From Heyndrickxia acidiproducens DSM 23148 (GTDB lineage Bacteria; Bacillota; Bacilli; Bacillales; Bacillaceae_C): 32,305 nucleotides of DNA. How positions within the stretch are numbered: the stretch's first letter is position 1; the number at the start of each line of letters is the position of its first letter. A program made the position numbers and the translations under genes. Location of the stretch: the NCBI RefSeq assembly GCF_000374345.1, contig NZ_KB894017.1, positions 1 through 32,305 on the forward strand. Direction: 5' to 3'. Under the pieces are notes generated by a model that searched no databases, was not told the origin of the DNA, and saw nothing but the letters and a program-made list of their open reading frames with translations. Below, in pieces: positions 23,401-31,579 of this stretch.

Positions 23401-24189
23401 AAACATGCCAATACGCTTTCCGGCAACCTGGCCAATAAGTTAGCAAATGACCAAAAATTTGCGAAGAACTTTGCCGGTGTGCTGGCAAACAGCCGGGTTG
23501 GAAACCGGCCAAATGAAGATCTATTAAACTTTTTATCCAATCCGGTGCAAACGAAAAACAGCGGGCTGATCACCGCTAAAAACAGTTTTGTCCCTTATTA
23601 CCTGGTTTTAATTTGTTTTATTGCCGCCCTGTTTACGGCCTATGTGATTTCAAGCTATGAAAGAAAACGAAAGGCGGACGACACGTTTGAAGAAGAAAGG
23701 GCGCTTCCTTTTGCCAATATGCCGATTACCTTGGTTATTGCGGGAGTGGGTCTTGCAGAAGGCATCCTGATCGGCTTGATTTCGGATTCGTATCTGCATA
23801 TCGCACGTGATCAGGCACTGTCATGGGTAGGATGGATCACCTTGATTACCTTTACGCTGCTTTCTTCGGCAACTTACCTGCTTAGGCAGCTCAGAATGGC
23901 GGGCATGTTTCTGCTATTGATGGTGTTCAGTATGTACCTGTTTTTAACCGATGCGCTCGGCAACCATTTTGATCCGGATTCTGCAGCAGGGACATTGCAG
24001 AAGCTTTCTCCTTTGCAGTATATCCAGAATTTGCTCTCGGGATTTGACAGCAACACGGTGAATACGGCCCAATACCTGGTTGTGTTGCTTGCCATCAGCA
24101 TATTGGCGGTCATCGGCCACCTGTTTGTGCTGAACCGCTTTACAAAAGCAGGAAAGGTTGATGAGGAAGATGTTCATGAAGTGCTGTAG
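20485..24189 (+). CDS. esaA: T7SS membrane protein EsaA (YueB-like)
   Basis: A 1234-aa polytopic membrane protein. One N-terminal helix (WFLVFAVFLLLMLGLSSGSAY) is followed by a large extracytoplasmic region. The conserved block after the first helix reads MAVALVNEDEGG. The C-terminus has about five membrane helices (from YLVLICFIAALFTAYVI to YLVVLLAISILAVIGHLF). In B. subtilis the homologue YueB is the SPP1 phage receptor and needed for YukE secretion. Residues about 615-735 form an Asn/Gly/Asp-rich repeat insert, which makes the protein longer than YueB (about 1076) or staphylococcal EsaA (about 1009). I choose TTG 20485 because AGGAG lies nine bases upstream and the membrane helix starts directly after it; the longer frame from 20410 runs through the hairpin. 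The 3' end overlaps essA. Confidence 0.93.
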   Translation: MKRWFLVFAVFLLLMLGLSSGSAYMAFNAASKGVIRNDDQKMAVALVNEDEGGSFNGKKYAFGNEFVKNIEKDNSQDWYVVSRGVAESGLNTNTYNMMIVIPNDFTEKALSITSSTPENVVLDYKVNASGSTGLKTKAEKTANSILENFNRRIIDVYFASILGNLHDAQDNVTTLIKKEQDHTNYYINRVHAPLSGYTNQFSSVQEESKLSKNAFKGFQDLIKGNGSLLAESEKEGDAYQTGLLDYVKMKNANEMLSSSFADQLQAFHDNLNNEAIQQQLDTLLLANQAVNAQFQARADQDGNILAQSGSIQTYLASTKGAIQELQTDLTAKLNTDLEQSIAAQLQKEMSGADQKVALDQFFKNPDEAIRQRIQKQISRLPSLELREIENADLDDSVSAQMKNVIAVSKQYGNEFGYDPEPKDDQLPIVEQVNQIKQDLTDSGLTLTDKVEELPRSKKPGQIFTLSIPKAFSLEKLTLILPDGEEKKLEDNQIVLPATEKGAFTVKADVKLKDDALDEVKLFEPVKWSWQIEQKDAENDGKAKNAGGQTANSGKPDSSETAADRGTGTKADPDNASNLEVTRTASKVSAGQRSIKAAAEENSTAAVPNGDPDAQSRNAGTSGNSGNADNGNAGISDDNGNTDNSGNAGINGDANTDNSGSTGTNADGNADNSGNTGTNDGNGNADNSGNTDTNGNDGKTDNNGNAGTNGDGNADNDGNAGTSDDNGNTDHTGGSNTGTQTPEPVKVVNNTISHQVMTKLTDDPSGKLMQALNDTIKDYQKTAMLYELYFGKDVSVLADDSTGSLKDAASKDSLYYLFNQQNIADVLAGYIAGYITNDVRGQTENLKNKIDSYLQLVQETQTHADGMAAQIQNTIAQADTLNAGVAETLKNLDAWRKASLELQDGNGKIAASQSEEGSKVMALGDQFKSLLATSQALKEESASNLHSADTVYTTFDEIDKQANEIKASGQTLVKHANTLSGNLANKLANDQKFAKNFAGVLANSRVGNRPNEDLLNFLSNPVQTKNSGLITAKNSFVPYYLVLICFIAALFTAYVISSYERKRKADDTFEEERALPFANMPITLVIAGVGLAEGILIGLISDSYLHIARDQALSWVGWITLITFTLLSSATYLLRQLRMAGMFLLLMVFSMYLFLTDALGNHFDPDSAAGTLQKLSPLQYIQNLLSGFDSNTVNTAQYLVVLLAISILAVIGHLFVLNRFTKAGKVDEEDVHEVL
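22333..22685 (+). repeat. Asn/Gly/Asp-rich coding repeats inside esaA
   Basis: About eight degenerate units of 14-16 residues, for example NTGTNDGNGNADNSG and NAGTNGDGNADNDG, encoded with GGAAACGCCGGC-like and GCAGATAACAGCGGA-like DNA blocks. The unit length varies in whole codons, so the frame is preserved. Such DNA is prone to slip and the array length may vary between strains. Confidence 0.9.
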
Positions 24190-24673
24190 CACAGCAATTG
24201 CGGCTTTGCTGGCCGCACTTTTTCTCTATGCCGTTCCATCTTTTGCAGCCGGCAGCTTGGATAACAGCGGGAAATTAAAGATTGAAGCAGACCGGATTGG
24301 AGAAGACAATTCTGAATCAGACGCAGGGCAGTCTGAGACCGAACAGGAAAGAATTGCACCTGATTTGTTTAAAAATCAGACACGGTCAGCCATTCGGGAA
24401 AAGCAGCAGGAAAGTCAGGCGGCCCGGAAAAACTTGCAAAAAGAAATTTTCTCAGGCGGTTCGCTGCCGGATGCTGAACAAACCAGCATGGCAAAAATCA
24501 AGGAATCGTTATTCTCTGAAAGTTACAGTTCCAATCCAGCGGTTGCAAATGCTCCATCCCGCCAGGAAAAACAGCAGGAAAATGGCGGCGATCATCTTTT
24601 GGCCGGCTCCATTGTCGGCATCGCCTGTATTTTGGGCGGGGGCATTTATGCAGCTATGCGCAGGACGACATAA
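24176..24673 (+). CDS. essA: T7SS protein EssA
   Basis: A 165-aa protein with an N-terminal hydrophobic signal (AIAALLAALFLYAVPSFAAG), a charged Gln/Glu/Lys-rich coiled middle (about 65-110) and a C-terminal transmembrane helix (AGSIVGIACILGGGIYAAM) ending in basic residues. This two-helix plan, size and position between EsaA and EsaB match EssA, a small membrane component of the Firmicutes T7SS. I choose ATG 24176 since GAGGA (24163-24167) is eight bases upstream; ATG 24161 and 24170 are alternatives. The gene overlaps the end of esaA by 14 bases, so translation is coupled. Confidence 0.85.
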   Translation: MKCCSTAIAALLAALFLYAVPSFAAGSLDNSGKLKIEADRIGEDNSESDAGQSETEQERIAPDLFKNQTRSAIREKQQESQAARKNLQKEIFSGGSLPDAEQTSMAKIKESLFSESYSSNPAVANAPSRQEKQQENGGDHLLAGSIVGIACILGGGIYAAMRRTT

Positions 24674-24688
24674 AGGGGAGAAAAGCCA

Positions 24689-24940
24689 ATGCCTGTTGAA
24701 ACGCATATCAATGTAACGGTTGATTTTGAAAAATGGCAAAAAGGAAAGTTTGATGTGCGGATTCCGGTTCACCAGCCGGTCCGCCTCCTGCTTCCCAATT
24801 TAATCGAGGCCTTGCGCTTGGAGATCGGGCAAGTGCCTCCTTTTGCCATTAAAATCCCTGCAAAGCAGTTATTGCTGGCAGACGATGACCGGCTCACAGA
24901 TTATCCCGTCACAAACGGCGACATTTTGGTCATCCTGTAA
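24689..24940 (+). CDS. esaB: T7SS ubiquitin-like protein EsaB/YukD
   Basis: An 83-aa soluble protein with the ubiquitin-like beta-grasp pattern: an N-terminal beta hairpin (HINVTVDFEKW, KFDVRIP), a central helix (LLLPNLIEALRLEI) and a C-terminal TDYPVTNGDILVIL strand typical of YukD. It has no C-terminal di-glycine, so it is not a conjugated modifier; family members act as T7SS components or regulators. The AAAGGGGAG ribosome site lies ahead of ATG 24689, 15 bases after the essA stop. A 41-base gap then separates it from essB. Confidence 0.93.
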   Translation: MPVETHINVTVDFEKWQKGKFDVRIPVHQPVRLLLPNLIEALRLEIGQVPPFAIKIPAKQLLLADDDRLTDYPVTNGDILVIL

Positions 24941-24981
24941 ATTTTTACATCGTCTTATTGTAGTTTTTAAAAGGGGGGGCC

Positions 24982-26316
24982 ATGAAATTGAGTGAAAAGA
25001 GACTGACTATTAATTCAGTTGAAATGAAGTTCCTGATCGAAGCGGGGCTTTGGCAGTTGGAATTGGCGAAATCGCAAACACGGGTGAAAGATATCCGGCA
25101 ATTGGCGCTGCTTAAAGAAAATTCCGACTTATTTGTCCCGGTGGAAACAGCGGAAAGCGAAGATACGTTTTCTTTTTTATTCAAGGTGGGAGAGGACCTG
25201 CATCCGTGGGAAACAGCCCGGCGCCTCAGCCGCAGCGAAAAACTCCGCTTATTGTGTAATCTGGCACGGTTCCGGAAAAGTTTTGGCACAAGAATGACGT
25301 GTTTTTTCCATCCGAATAATCTCGTCTTTGATGATAACCTCATTCCTTATGGGATATACAGGGGGATACGCGGGCTCTTGCCGCCATTTACATACGATGA
25401 AACAACCCTGCTTCTCCAATATAAATGCCTGACTGTTGCGCTTTTTTCGAAAAAATACCAATTTGATGAGCTTTTTGCCGGTTCTTTAAACCACGCAAAG
25501 GAAACGGAGTTTGAACGCCAAGTCATTGAAACGGAGGATTTTGATGCGCTGTTTCGCTTTCTTCATGCGCAATACCTCCATGAGAAAAAAACAGCGGAGA
25601 GAACGATGCAAACCGTCCCGAAAAAAAGATTCCGGCTCTTTAAACGGCTTTCATATATCATGATCGCCGTAAGTATTCTGCTGGCAGTACCGCTTGCCTA
25701 CTATGCATTTGCCAGAGAGCCCTACCAGCAGCATCTTTTAAGTGCGCACCGCGATTTCCTTTCTGAAGATTACGCGGGTGTGATCAATGATTTAAACAGC
25801 GTAAACCCCGAAAAACTGCCGGCAGCGGGGAAATATATTTTAGCCTATTCTTATGTGAAGTCCGAAAATCTAAATGACGACGAGAAGACGGCGGTTATGA
25901 ACAATATCAGTTTAAAAAGCGACACCAATTACTTGCTGTACTGGATCTATAACGGGCGCGGCGATTTGAATCGTTCACTCGATCTCGCCATGTATATTGA
26001 CGATCCGGTCCTGATTATATATGCGTATATCAAAAAAATGGAAAAAGCAAAAAATGACCCGGATTTAAGTGGGACGGAAAGAGAAAACAAAGTGGCACAG
26101 TATGAAGCCAAGTTAAAATCGTACGGCGAAAAATACGGCCTGGAGTCCTTGATCCGTTCAGATTCTGATACAGACGACAGTACCGATAGCACAGCACCGT
26201 CCCAAAATACAAGCGGGCAAAATTCGAAAAACACTACGTCCGATCAGAAAGCTGCGGATGAAAAAGCAGATAAAACCAATGCCGGCCAGCAAAAAGACGA
26301 AAAGCAAAATAAATAG
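24982..26316 (+). CDS. essB: T7SS protein EssB/YukC
   Basis: A 444-aa bitopic membrane protein. Residues 1-215 form the cytoplasmic pseudokinase-like domain of the family; no kinase catalytic motifs are visible, as expected. A transmembrane helix lies near 223-241 (IMIAVSILLAVPLAYYAF). The extracytoplasmic helical domain spans about 242-385 (DFLSEDYAGVINDLNSV, ILAYSYVKSENLNDDE). A Ser/Thr/Asp/Lys-rich tail (SDTDDSTDSTAPSQN) ends the protein. EssB dimers form the core platform with EssC. An AAGGGGGGG ribosome site precedes ATG 24982. essC starts 44 bases later. Confidence 0.94.
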   Translation: MKLSEKRLTINSVEMKFLIEAGLWQLELAKSQTRVKDIRQLALLKENSDLFVPVETAESEDTFSFLFKVGEDLHPWETARRLSRSEKLRLLCNLARFRKSFGTRMTCFFHPNNLVFDDNLIPYGIYRGIRGLLPPFTYDETTLLLQYKCLTVALFSKKYQFDELFAGSLNHAKETEFERQVIETEDFDALFRFLHAQYLHEKKTAERTMQTVPKKRFRLFKRLSYIMIAVSILLAVPLAYYAFAREPYQQHLLSAHRDFLSEDYAGVINDLNSVNPEKLPAAGKYILAYSYVKSENLNDDEKTAVMNNISLKSDTNYLLYWIYNGRGDLNRSLDLAMYIDDPVLIIYAYIKKMEKAKNDPDLSGTERENKVAQYEAKLKSYGEKYGLESLIRSDSDTDDSTDSTAPSQNTSGQNSKNTTSDQKAADEKADKTNAGQQKDEKQNK

Positions 26317-26360
26317 CGGCAGGCCTTAAGGCTTTATTGCAGGAGGAAAGGAAGAGATCA

Positions 26361-29300
26361 ATGGCGCAGAAATTATTACTCGTTAGTTACGGCGATCAGC
26401 TGCATAAATGCCATTTCCAAACAGATGAGGCAAAAACCGTTGAAATCGGAAGCGGTCCGTCAGCACAGTTCCAATTTCCTGGATGGGAAGAACCGCTTGA
26501 GATCAAATGGGACGGAAAAAAATGCAAAGCCGGGGAACAAGTTTTGCCGGAAGAGACGCTTGTTACACTGAACGCCAAACACGGACCAGCCGGTGTTTAT
26601 TTTATCGGTGAGCAATCCCGGCAGCGGTATGATATTTCGGACCAAACAGCGCTTACGTTTGGCAAAAGGGAGGTTGATGATGTCCAGCTTGCGGGGACAA
26701 AAGCAGATTTTGTGCTGATGCGCAAAAAGGTTGGGGATGCTTTTATCCTGCATGTTTACGAAGGCTGCATTTTTCACAATTACTTACTGGCAGAAGGAGA
26801 AGTCATGCTGGAAGCGGGTGATGAGCTTTATGTCGAAGGCGCCACAATCAAAATCGGCACGGAGGAACTTGAAATACTTGCCTCACCCGGCAGGCTGCAA
26901 ACCAAACTGACGCCGCTGTTCGGCGCTGAAGACCGCTTCCCGGCTGAATATCCGGATTACCACCGTTCACCGCGGATCATCTACCGCGAACCGGCCGATA
27001 AACGGAAAATTGCCAAACCATCGGCGAAACCAAGCAAACCGAGCGAACAGCTTGCCCGTGTGATTGTCCCGCCGCTAGTCATGGTGGCTGCATTTGTGGT
27101 TGTCTCAATCTTCCAGCGCAATGGTATTTATTTGATTATCATGCTTTCCATGACAATCGTAACTGTCATTTTTGCGATCACGTCTTATGTGAAAGATTTG
27201 AAGAAATACCGGCAGGACCTGAAAGAACGGGATAAAAGCTACCGGGATTATTTAAAAAACAAAACGCATGAATTATATCAAGCGAGTGAAGAACAACGGC
27301 ACGCGCTGTATTACCATTATCCGGACATTGAACAAATCAGGGAAATGGCCATTCGCACAGACCCGCGCATTTATGAAAAAACGATGTTCCACCATGATTT
27401 TCTGATGTACCGGGCAGGCATAGGAAATGTGGATTCCAGCTTCCCAATCGAATTTAATCTTGAAGAATTCACGCAGGACAAAGACGAGCTCATTGATGAA
27501 GCCCGCAAGCTCTGGTTACAGTACCTGACGCTTGAAAACGTGCCGCTTGCCGTATCGCTGGCAAACGGCCCTGTCGGCTACATCGGCCAGCGCCATCTGG
27601 TCCTTGAACAGCTGCAGCTGATGGCCGCGCAAATCGCTTTGTTCCACAGCTATCATGAAGTCCAATTCGTCACAATTTTTCCGGAAGAAGAAAAGGAAAA
27701 ATGGAATTGGATGCGCTGGCTGCCGCATGCGAAACTCGGCGATATAAATGTCCGCGGTTTTGTCTGCCATGAACGGTCCCGCGACCAGGTTCTGAATTCA
27801 CTGTACCAAATTTTAAAAGAACGGAAACTAACGGTTGCGGAAAAAGGCAATAAAAGCGAAAAAATCTATTTTTCACCGCACTTTGTTATTTTGATTACCG
27901 ATGAAAAAATCATTTTGGATCATACCATTATGGAATACTTCAATGAAGATCCATCCGACATTGGTGTTTCGCTCGTCTTTGTGGAAGATGTCATGCAGTC
28001 TTTGCCGGAACATGCCAAAACAGTCATTGATATCCGTGATGCCCAGCATGGCAACATTATCCTTGAAAATGGCGAACTGGTTAATCAACATTTTGTGCCC
28101 GATCATTTCCCGGATGGATTCAATAAGGAAGATATTTCCCGGGCACTGGCGCCATTAAATCATCTGCAAAACTTAAAAAATTCAATTCCGGAAAGTGTGA
28201 CATTCCTTGAAATGTACGGTGTGGAAAGGGTGGAAGAGCTCGGCCTTGAGCAGCGCTGGACCCGGAATGAAACGTATAAAAGCCTTGCAGTCCCGCTCGG
28301 GTTGCGCGGAAAAGAAGATATTGTCCAGTTGAATCTTCATGAAAAAGCACACGGCCCGCATGGCTTGATTGCAGGTACTACCGGTTCAGGGAAATCAGAA
28401 ATCATTCAATCTTATATTCTATCGCTTGCAGTGAATTTTCACCCGTACGAAGTTGCTTTTTTGTTAATTGACTATAAAGGCGGCGGGATGGCAAACCTGT
28501 TTCGGAAGCTGCCGCATCTGCTTGGCACAATCACGAACCTCGATGGCGCCCAGTCGATGCGCGCACTGGCCTCGATTAAAGCGGAACTGCAAAAACGCCA
28601 GCGCTTATTCGGCGAATATAATGTCAACCATATCAATCAATATCAAAAACTGTTTAAGTCGGGGGAAGCAAAGGAACCAATGCCGCATTTGTTTCTAATC
28701 TCGGACGAATTTGCCGAACTGAAATCGGAACAGCCGGACTTTATGAAAGAACTCGTCTCCACCGCACGCATCGGGCGTTCGCTTGGCATCCATTTGATTC
28801 TGGCGACACAGAAGCCGAGCGGAGTTGTCGATGACCAAATCTGGTCGAACTCAAAATTCAAACTGGCGCTGAAAGTCCAGAACACAAGCGACTCAATGGA
28901 GATTTTAAAAACACCGGACGCGGCCGAAATCACACTGCCGGGCCGTGCTTACCTGCAAGTCGGCAACAATGAAATTTATGAATTGTTCCAAAGCGCCTGG
29001 AGCGGGGCCAATTACGTCCCCGACCAGGATGACCAGGACATGATGGACACGACAATTTACGCAATTAACGACCTCGGCCAGTATGAGCCAATTTCCGAAG
29101 ATTTAAGCGGCCTCGGCCACAAGAAAGAGATCACCAAAGTCCCGACAGAACTCGAAGCTGTCATTGACTGGATTGATGCGTACGCGGAAAAAATTGGAAT
29201 TGAAGAACTGTCAAGGCCATGGCTGCCGCCGCTGGCAGAAAGGATTTATTTGCCGGAACTGCATCCGGTTGATTTTAGAAATGCCTGGCAGCAGGAAAAA

Positions 29301-30899
29301 CAGGAAATCACAGCAACAATTGGATTTTTGGATCTTCCGGAAAAGCAGGCACAGAAGCCGCTTAAGATTGACTTGACAAAAGATGGGCATCTGGCTGTGT
29401 ACGCCAGCCCAGGTTACGGGAAGTCCGTATTTCTGCAAACATTGGCGATGGATATTGCAAGACAGCACAGTCCGGAAAATGTGCATATGTATCTCATTGA
29501 TTTAGGAACAAACGGGCTGCTGCCGCTGAAAAATCTTCCGCATGTCGCCGATACGATGATGGCAGATGAAGAAGTAAAGATTGGAAAACTTTTGCGGAGA
29601 TTGAAAAATGAAATCAAACTTCGCAAACAAAAATTAAGCAAATACGGTGTTGCCAATATACGTATGTATGAAAAGGCAAGCGGGGAAAAAGTTCCTGCAA
29701 TTCTGCTGATTATGGATACGTATGAATCTGTACTCGATGCTCCTTATAAAAACGAATTTGAAAACGTGTTGGCGCAAATCGCAAGGGAAGGCGCAGGCAC
29801 AGGGATTCACCTCGCAATCAGTGCAGGGCGGCAAAGCGCATTAAGGACGCCGGTCATTGCAAATATGAAACATCAAATTTCCCTGTATATGATTGATGCT
29901 ATGGAAGTCCGCAACGTTGTTGGAAAAACAGACTTGATGATTGAAGAAATTCCGGGCCGCGGTTTAATCAAATTGGATCAGCCGGCTGCATTCCAAACGG
30001 CATTGCCAGTAAAGGGAGGTGATACATTGGAAATCATTGAAAATATTCAAAGAGAATCAAGAGAAATGCGGGAAGCTTGGAAAGGTGAAACACCTATACC
30101 GATTCCAATGGTGCCTGAGACTGTCAAGTTTATGAATTTCATCTCCAGACCGAAATCAAAGGAAATCCTTTCCCAAGGTGGCATTCCGTTTGCGGTAGAT
30201 TTTGAGGAAGTGGAGCCGGTAGCGCTGAATGTTGTCGATGAACAGAATACATTAATTTTAACTGATTCGGTCGATGCATTGGAGCAAACATTTTTAACAT
30301 TCATCTCCAGCATTTCATTAAATGAAAAAATTGATGTGGCATTGATTGACAATGATGCTTCGGCGTTCCTTCCTTACCGTGATCATGCCAATCTGTACGC
30401 AGACAGTATGGACTCATTGGAAGTATTGGCCGCTCGTCTTCAGGAACTTTATGAGACGAGGGAAGATGCATTCAGGCGGCTTCAGACAGAAACAAACGGG
30501 CGTGCAACCATTAGGGAATTTGTAAAAGAAACACGGCCGCTCATCGTATTTGTAACAGATGTTTCATTTGTCAGTGAAACGATGCCGCTTGCGTCACAGA
30601 CAATAGTTGCCGGCCTGATCGAAACGGGCCCGAGGCTTGGCATCCATTTCGTCATCGGTGGTATACCGGGCAGAATTGAAAGGCAGTATGACGATATCGC
30701 GACAGCTGTGAAAAAACAAAAATCCGGGGTCTTGATTGGACGAATTACGGACCAAAATATGCTTGAAGTGCTGAACCGTCCATACAAGGAAAAGGCCCTT
30801 GCACCTTATGAAGCGTATTATATCCGCAACGGGAAAGCCGAAAAAATTAAAATTGCTGCGCCATACCGTTCAAGAGAGGAAGTGGGCGAACATGTTTGA
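26361..30899 (+). CDS. essC: T7SS ATPase EssC (YukBA, FtsK/SpoIIIE family)
   Basis: A 1512-aa motor protein. Residues 1-185 contain two FHA-like domains. Two membrane helices lie near 233-251 and 256-277. Three FtsK-type ATPase domains follow. The first has Walker A GTTGSGKS (672-679) and Walker B ending D782-E783 (LISDEFAEL). The second has ASPGYGKS (Lys1021) and LLIMDTYES, with Thr where a catalytic Glu is usual. The third (from about 1285) has lost the P-loop (LILTDSVDALEQ). EssC drives export and recognises substrates; its C-terminal domains usually bind WXG proteins. The start is ATG 26361 after AGGAGGAAAGG; TTG 26337 lies before that ribosome site. The 3' end overlaps the next gene by 8 bases. 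Confidence 0.96.
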   Translation: MAQKLLLVSYGDQLHKCHFQTDEAKTVEIGSGPSAQFQFPGWEEPLEIKWDGKKCKAGEQVLPEETLVTLNAKHGPAGVYFIGEQSRQRYDISDQTALTFGKREVDDVQLAGTKADFVLMRKKVGDAFILHVYEGCIFHNYLLAEGEVMLEAGDELYVEGATIKIGTEELEILASPGRLQTKLTPLFGAEDRFPAEYPDYHRSPRIIYREPADKRKIAKPSAKPSKPSEQLARVIVPPLVMVAAFVVVSIFQRNGIYLIIMLSMTIVTVIFAITSYVKDLKKYRQDLKERDKSYRDYLKNKTHELYQASEEQRHALYYHYPDIEQIREMAIRTDPRIYEKTMFHHDFLMYRAGIGNVDSSFPIEFNLEEFTQDKDELIDEARKLWLQYLTLENVPLAVSLANGPVGYIGQRHLVLEQLQLMAAQIALFHSYHEVQFVTIFPEEEKEKWNWMRWLPHAKLGDINVRGFVCHERSRDQVLNSLYQILKERKLTVAEKGNKSEKIYFSPHFVILITDEKIILDHTIMEYFNEDPSDIGVSLVFVEDVMQSLPEHAKTVIDIRDAQHGNIILENGELVNQHFVPDHFPDGFNKEDISRALAPLNHLQNLKNSIPESVTFLEMYGVERVEELGLEQRWTRNETYKSLAVPLGLRGKEDIVQLNLHEKAHGPHGLIAGTTGSGKSEIIQSYILSLAVNFHPYEVAFLLIDYKGGGMANLFRKLPHLLGTITNLDGAQSMRALASIKAELQKRQRLFGEYNVNHINQYQKLFKSGEAKEPMPHLFLISDEFAELKSEQPDFMKELVSTARIGRSLGIHLILATQKPSGVVDDQIWSNSKFKLALKVQNTSDSMEILKTPDAAEITLPGRAYLQVGNNEIYELFQSAWSGANYVPDQDDQDMMDTTIYAINDLGQYEPISEDLSGLGHKKEITKVPTELEAVIDWIDAYAEKIGIEELSRPWLPPLAERIYLPELHPVDFRNAWQQEKQEITATIGFLDLPEKQAQKPLKIDLTKDGHLAVYASPGYGKSVFLQTLAMDIARQHSPENVHMYLIDLGTNGLLPLKNLPHVADTMMADEEVKIGKLLRRLKNEIKLRKQKLSKYGVANIRMYEKASGEKVPAILLIMDTYESVLDAPYKNEFENVLAQIAREGAGTGIHLAISAGRQSALRTPVIANMKHQISLYMIDAMEVRNVVGKTDLMIEEIPGRGLIKLDQPAAFQTALPVKGGDTLEIIENIQRESREMREAWKGETPIPIPMVPETVKFMNFISRPKSKEILSQGGIPFAVDFEEVEPVALNVVDEQNTLILTDSVDALEQTFLTFISSISLNEKIDVALIDNDASAFLPYRDHANLYADSMDSLEVLAARLQELYETREDAFRRLQTETNGRATIREFVKETRPLIVFVTDVSFVSETMPLASQTIVAGLIETGPRLGIHFVIGGIPGRIERQYDDIATAVKKQKSGVLIGRITDQNMLEVLNRPYKEKALAPYEAYYIRNGKAEKIKIAAPYRSREEVGEHV

Positions 30900-31293
30900 T
30901 TTTTTTAAAACCGACACGGAAATCAAAAGGGATCATTACAAACAGTTATACGAGCATCTAAAACATACCCTCAATGATTTTGACAAAAATGTTGAAGAAG
31001 CGCACACGGCTTATGCAAGCTATACGGGCAGTGTACCGAATTTGTCCAACAAAGATATTCCTTCTAAGGATTTTGACCCGGCACGGGAAAAGTTGAATCA
31101 AAAACTAAAAAAATATTTTGATCAGGAAAAGCAAAAAAGAAGTGGATTGGTTTCAGCAAAAAATAAAGCATATGAAAAATATAACCACTATAAAAGACTC
31201 GCTGTCAAAGAAGCGGAGGAGCGGGCGGAAAAAGCCAAAAAAGAGCTAAAAGCATTTGAAGAAAGGATGGAACGACTGTATGGGAAGCGTTAA
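30892..31293 (+). CDS. Coiled-coil T7SS-associated protein, unknown family
   Basis: A 133-aa very charged, almost entirely helical protein with no membrane segment or cysteine. Long Lys/Glu-rich coiled stretches (KLNQKLKKYFDQEKQKRSG and AVKEAEERAEKAKKELKAF) flank a short Pro/Ser break (GSVPNLSNKDIPSKDFDP). Size, helical-hairpin character and location resemble the small helical partner proteins that accompany T7SS toxins (DUF5082/DUF3958-like), but I cannot assign a family. ATG 30892 overlaps the essC stop by 8 bases and the next gene by 14 bases, so it is coupled to both. A substrate or substrate-chaperone role is inferred only from position. Confidence 0.75.
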   Translation: MFDFFKTDTEIKRDHYKQLYEHLKHTLNDFDKNVEEAHTAYASYTGSVPNLSNKDIPSKDFDPAREKLNQKLKKYFDQEKQKRSGLVSAKNKAYEKYNHYKRLAVKEAEERAEKAKKELKAFEERMERLYGKR

Positions 31294-31579
31294 GATTGAT
31301 GGCGCGAAGCTGAATGAAGCCCGATCTGCGGCAAAGGCTTTGGAGGAATCCATTAAAAGTTCAAAAGAAACATGCAGTGAGTTAATTTCCTTTCTCCATT
31401 CAGCGGAGTGGAGCGGAAAATCAAGGGATGCTTTCCTTACCTATATAGAAATCATCCATAAGTACCATTCTGAGATGGCAAAGGCTGTCGCGAAACAAAC
31501 AAAAGCCTTAAATCATTTGGAATCTTATATGGGTGATTTCCAGAGTGACCCGTCTGTGAAAGAGGTGAGGAATTTATGA
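31280..31579 (+). CDS. Second WXG100-like protein
   Basis: A 99-aa helical-hairpin protein with W44-S45-G46 (HSAEWSGKSRDAFLTY), at exactly the same residue position as in YukE of this locus. A helix rich in small and charged residues precedes it, and YIEIIHKYHSEMAKAVAKQTKALNHLESYM follows, as in other WXG100 proteins. The sequence is otherwise unlike YukE, so it is a separate substrate or partner rather than a recent duplicate. The TTG at 31256 is open, but ATG 31280 gives the family's usual length; its ribosome site (AAAGGA) is rather distant. It overlaps the genes on both sides (14 and 4 bases). Confidence 0.85.
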   Translation: MGSVKIDGAKLNEARSAAKALEESIKSSKETCSELISFLHSAEWSGKSRDAFLTYIEIIHKYHSEMAKAVAKQTKALNHLESYMGDFQSDPSVKEVRNL

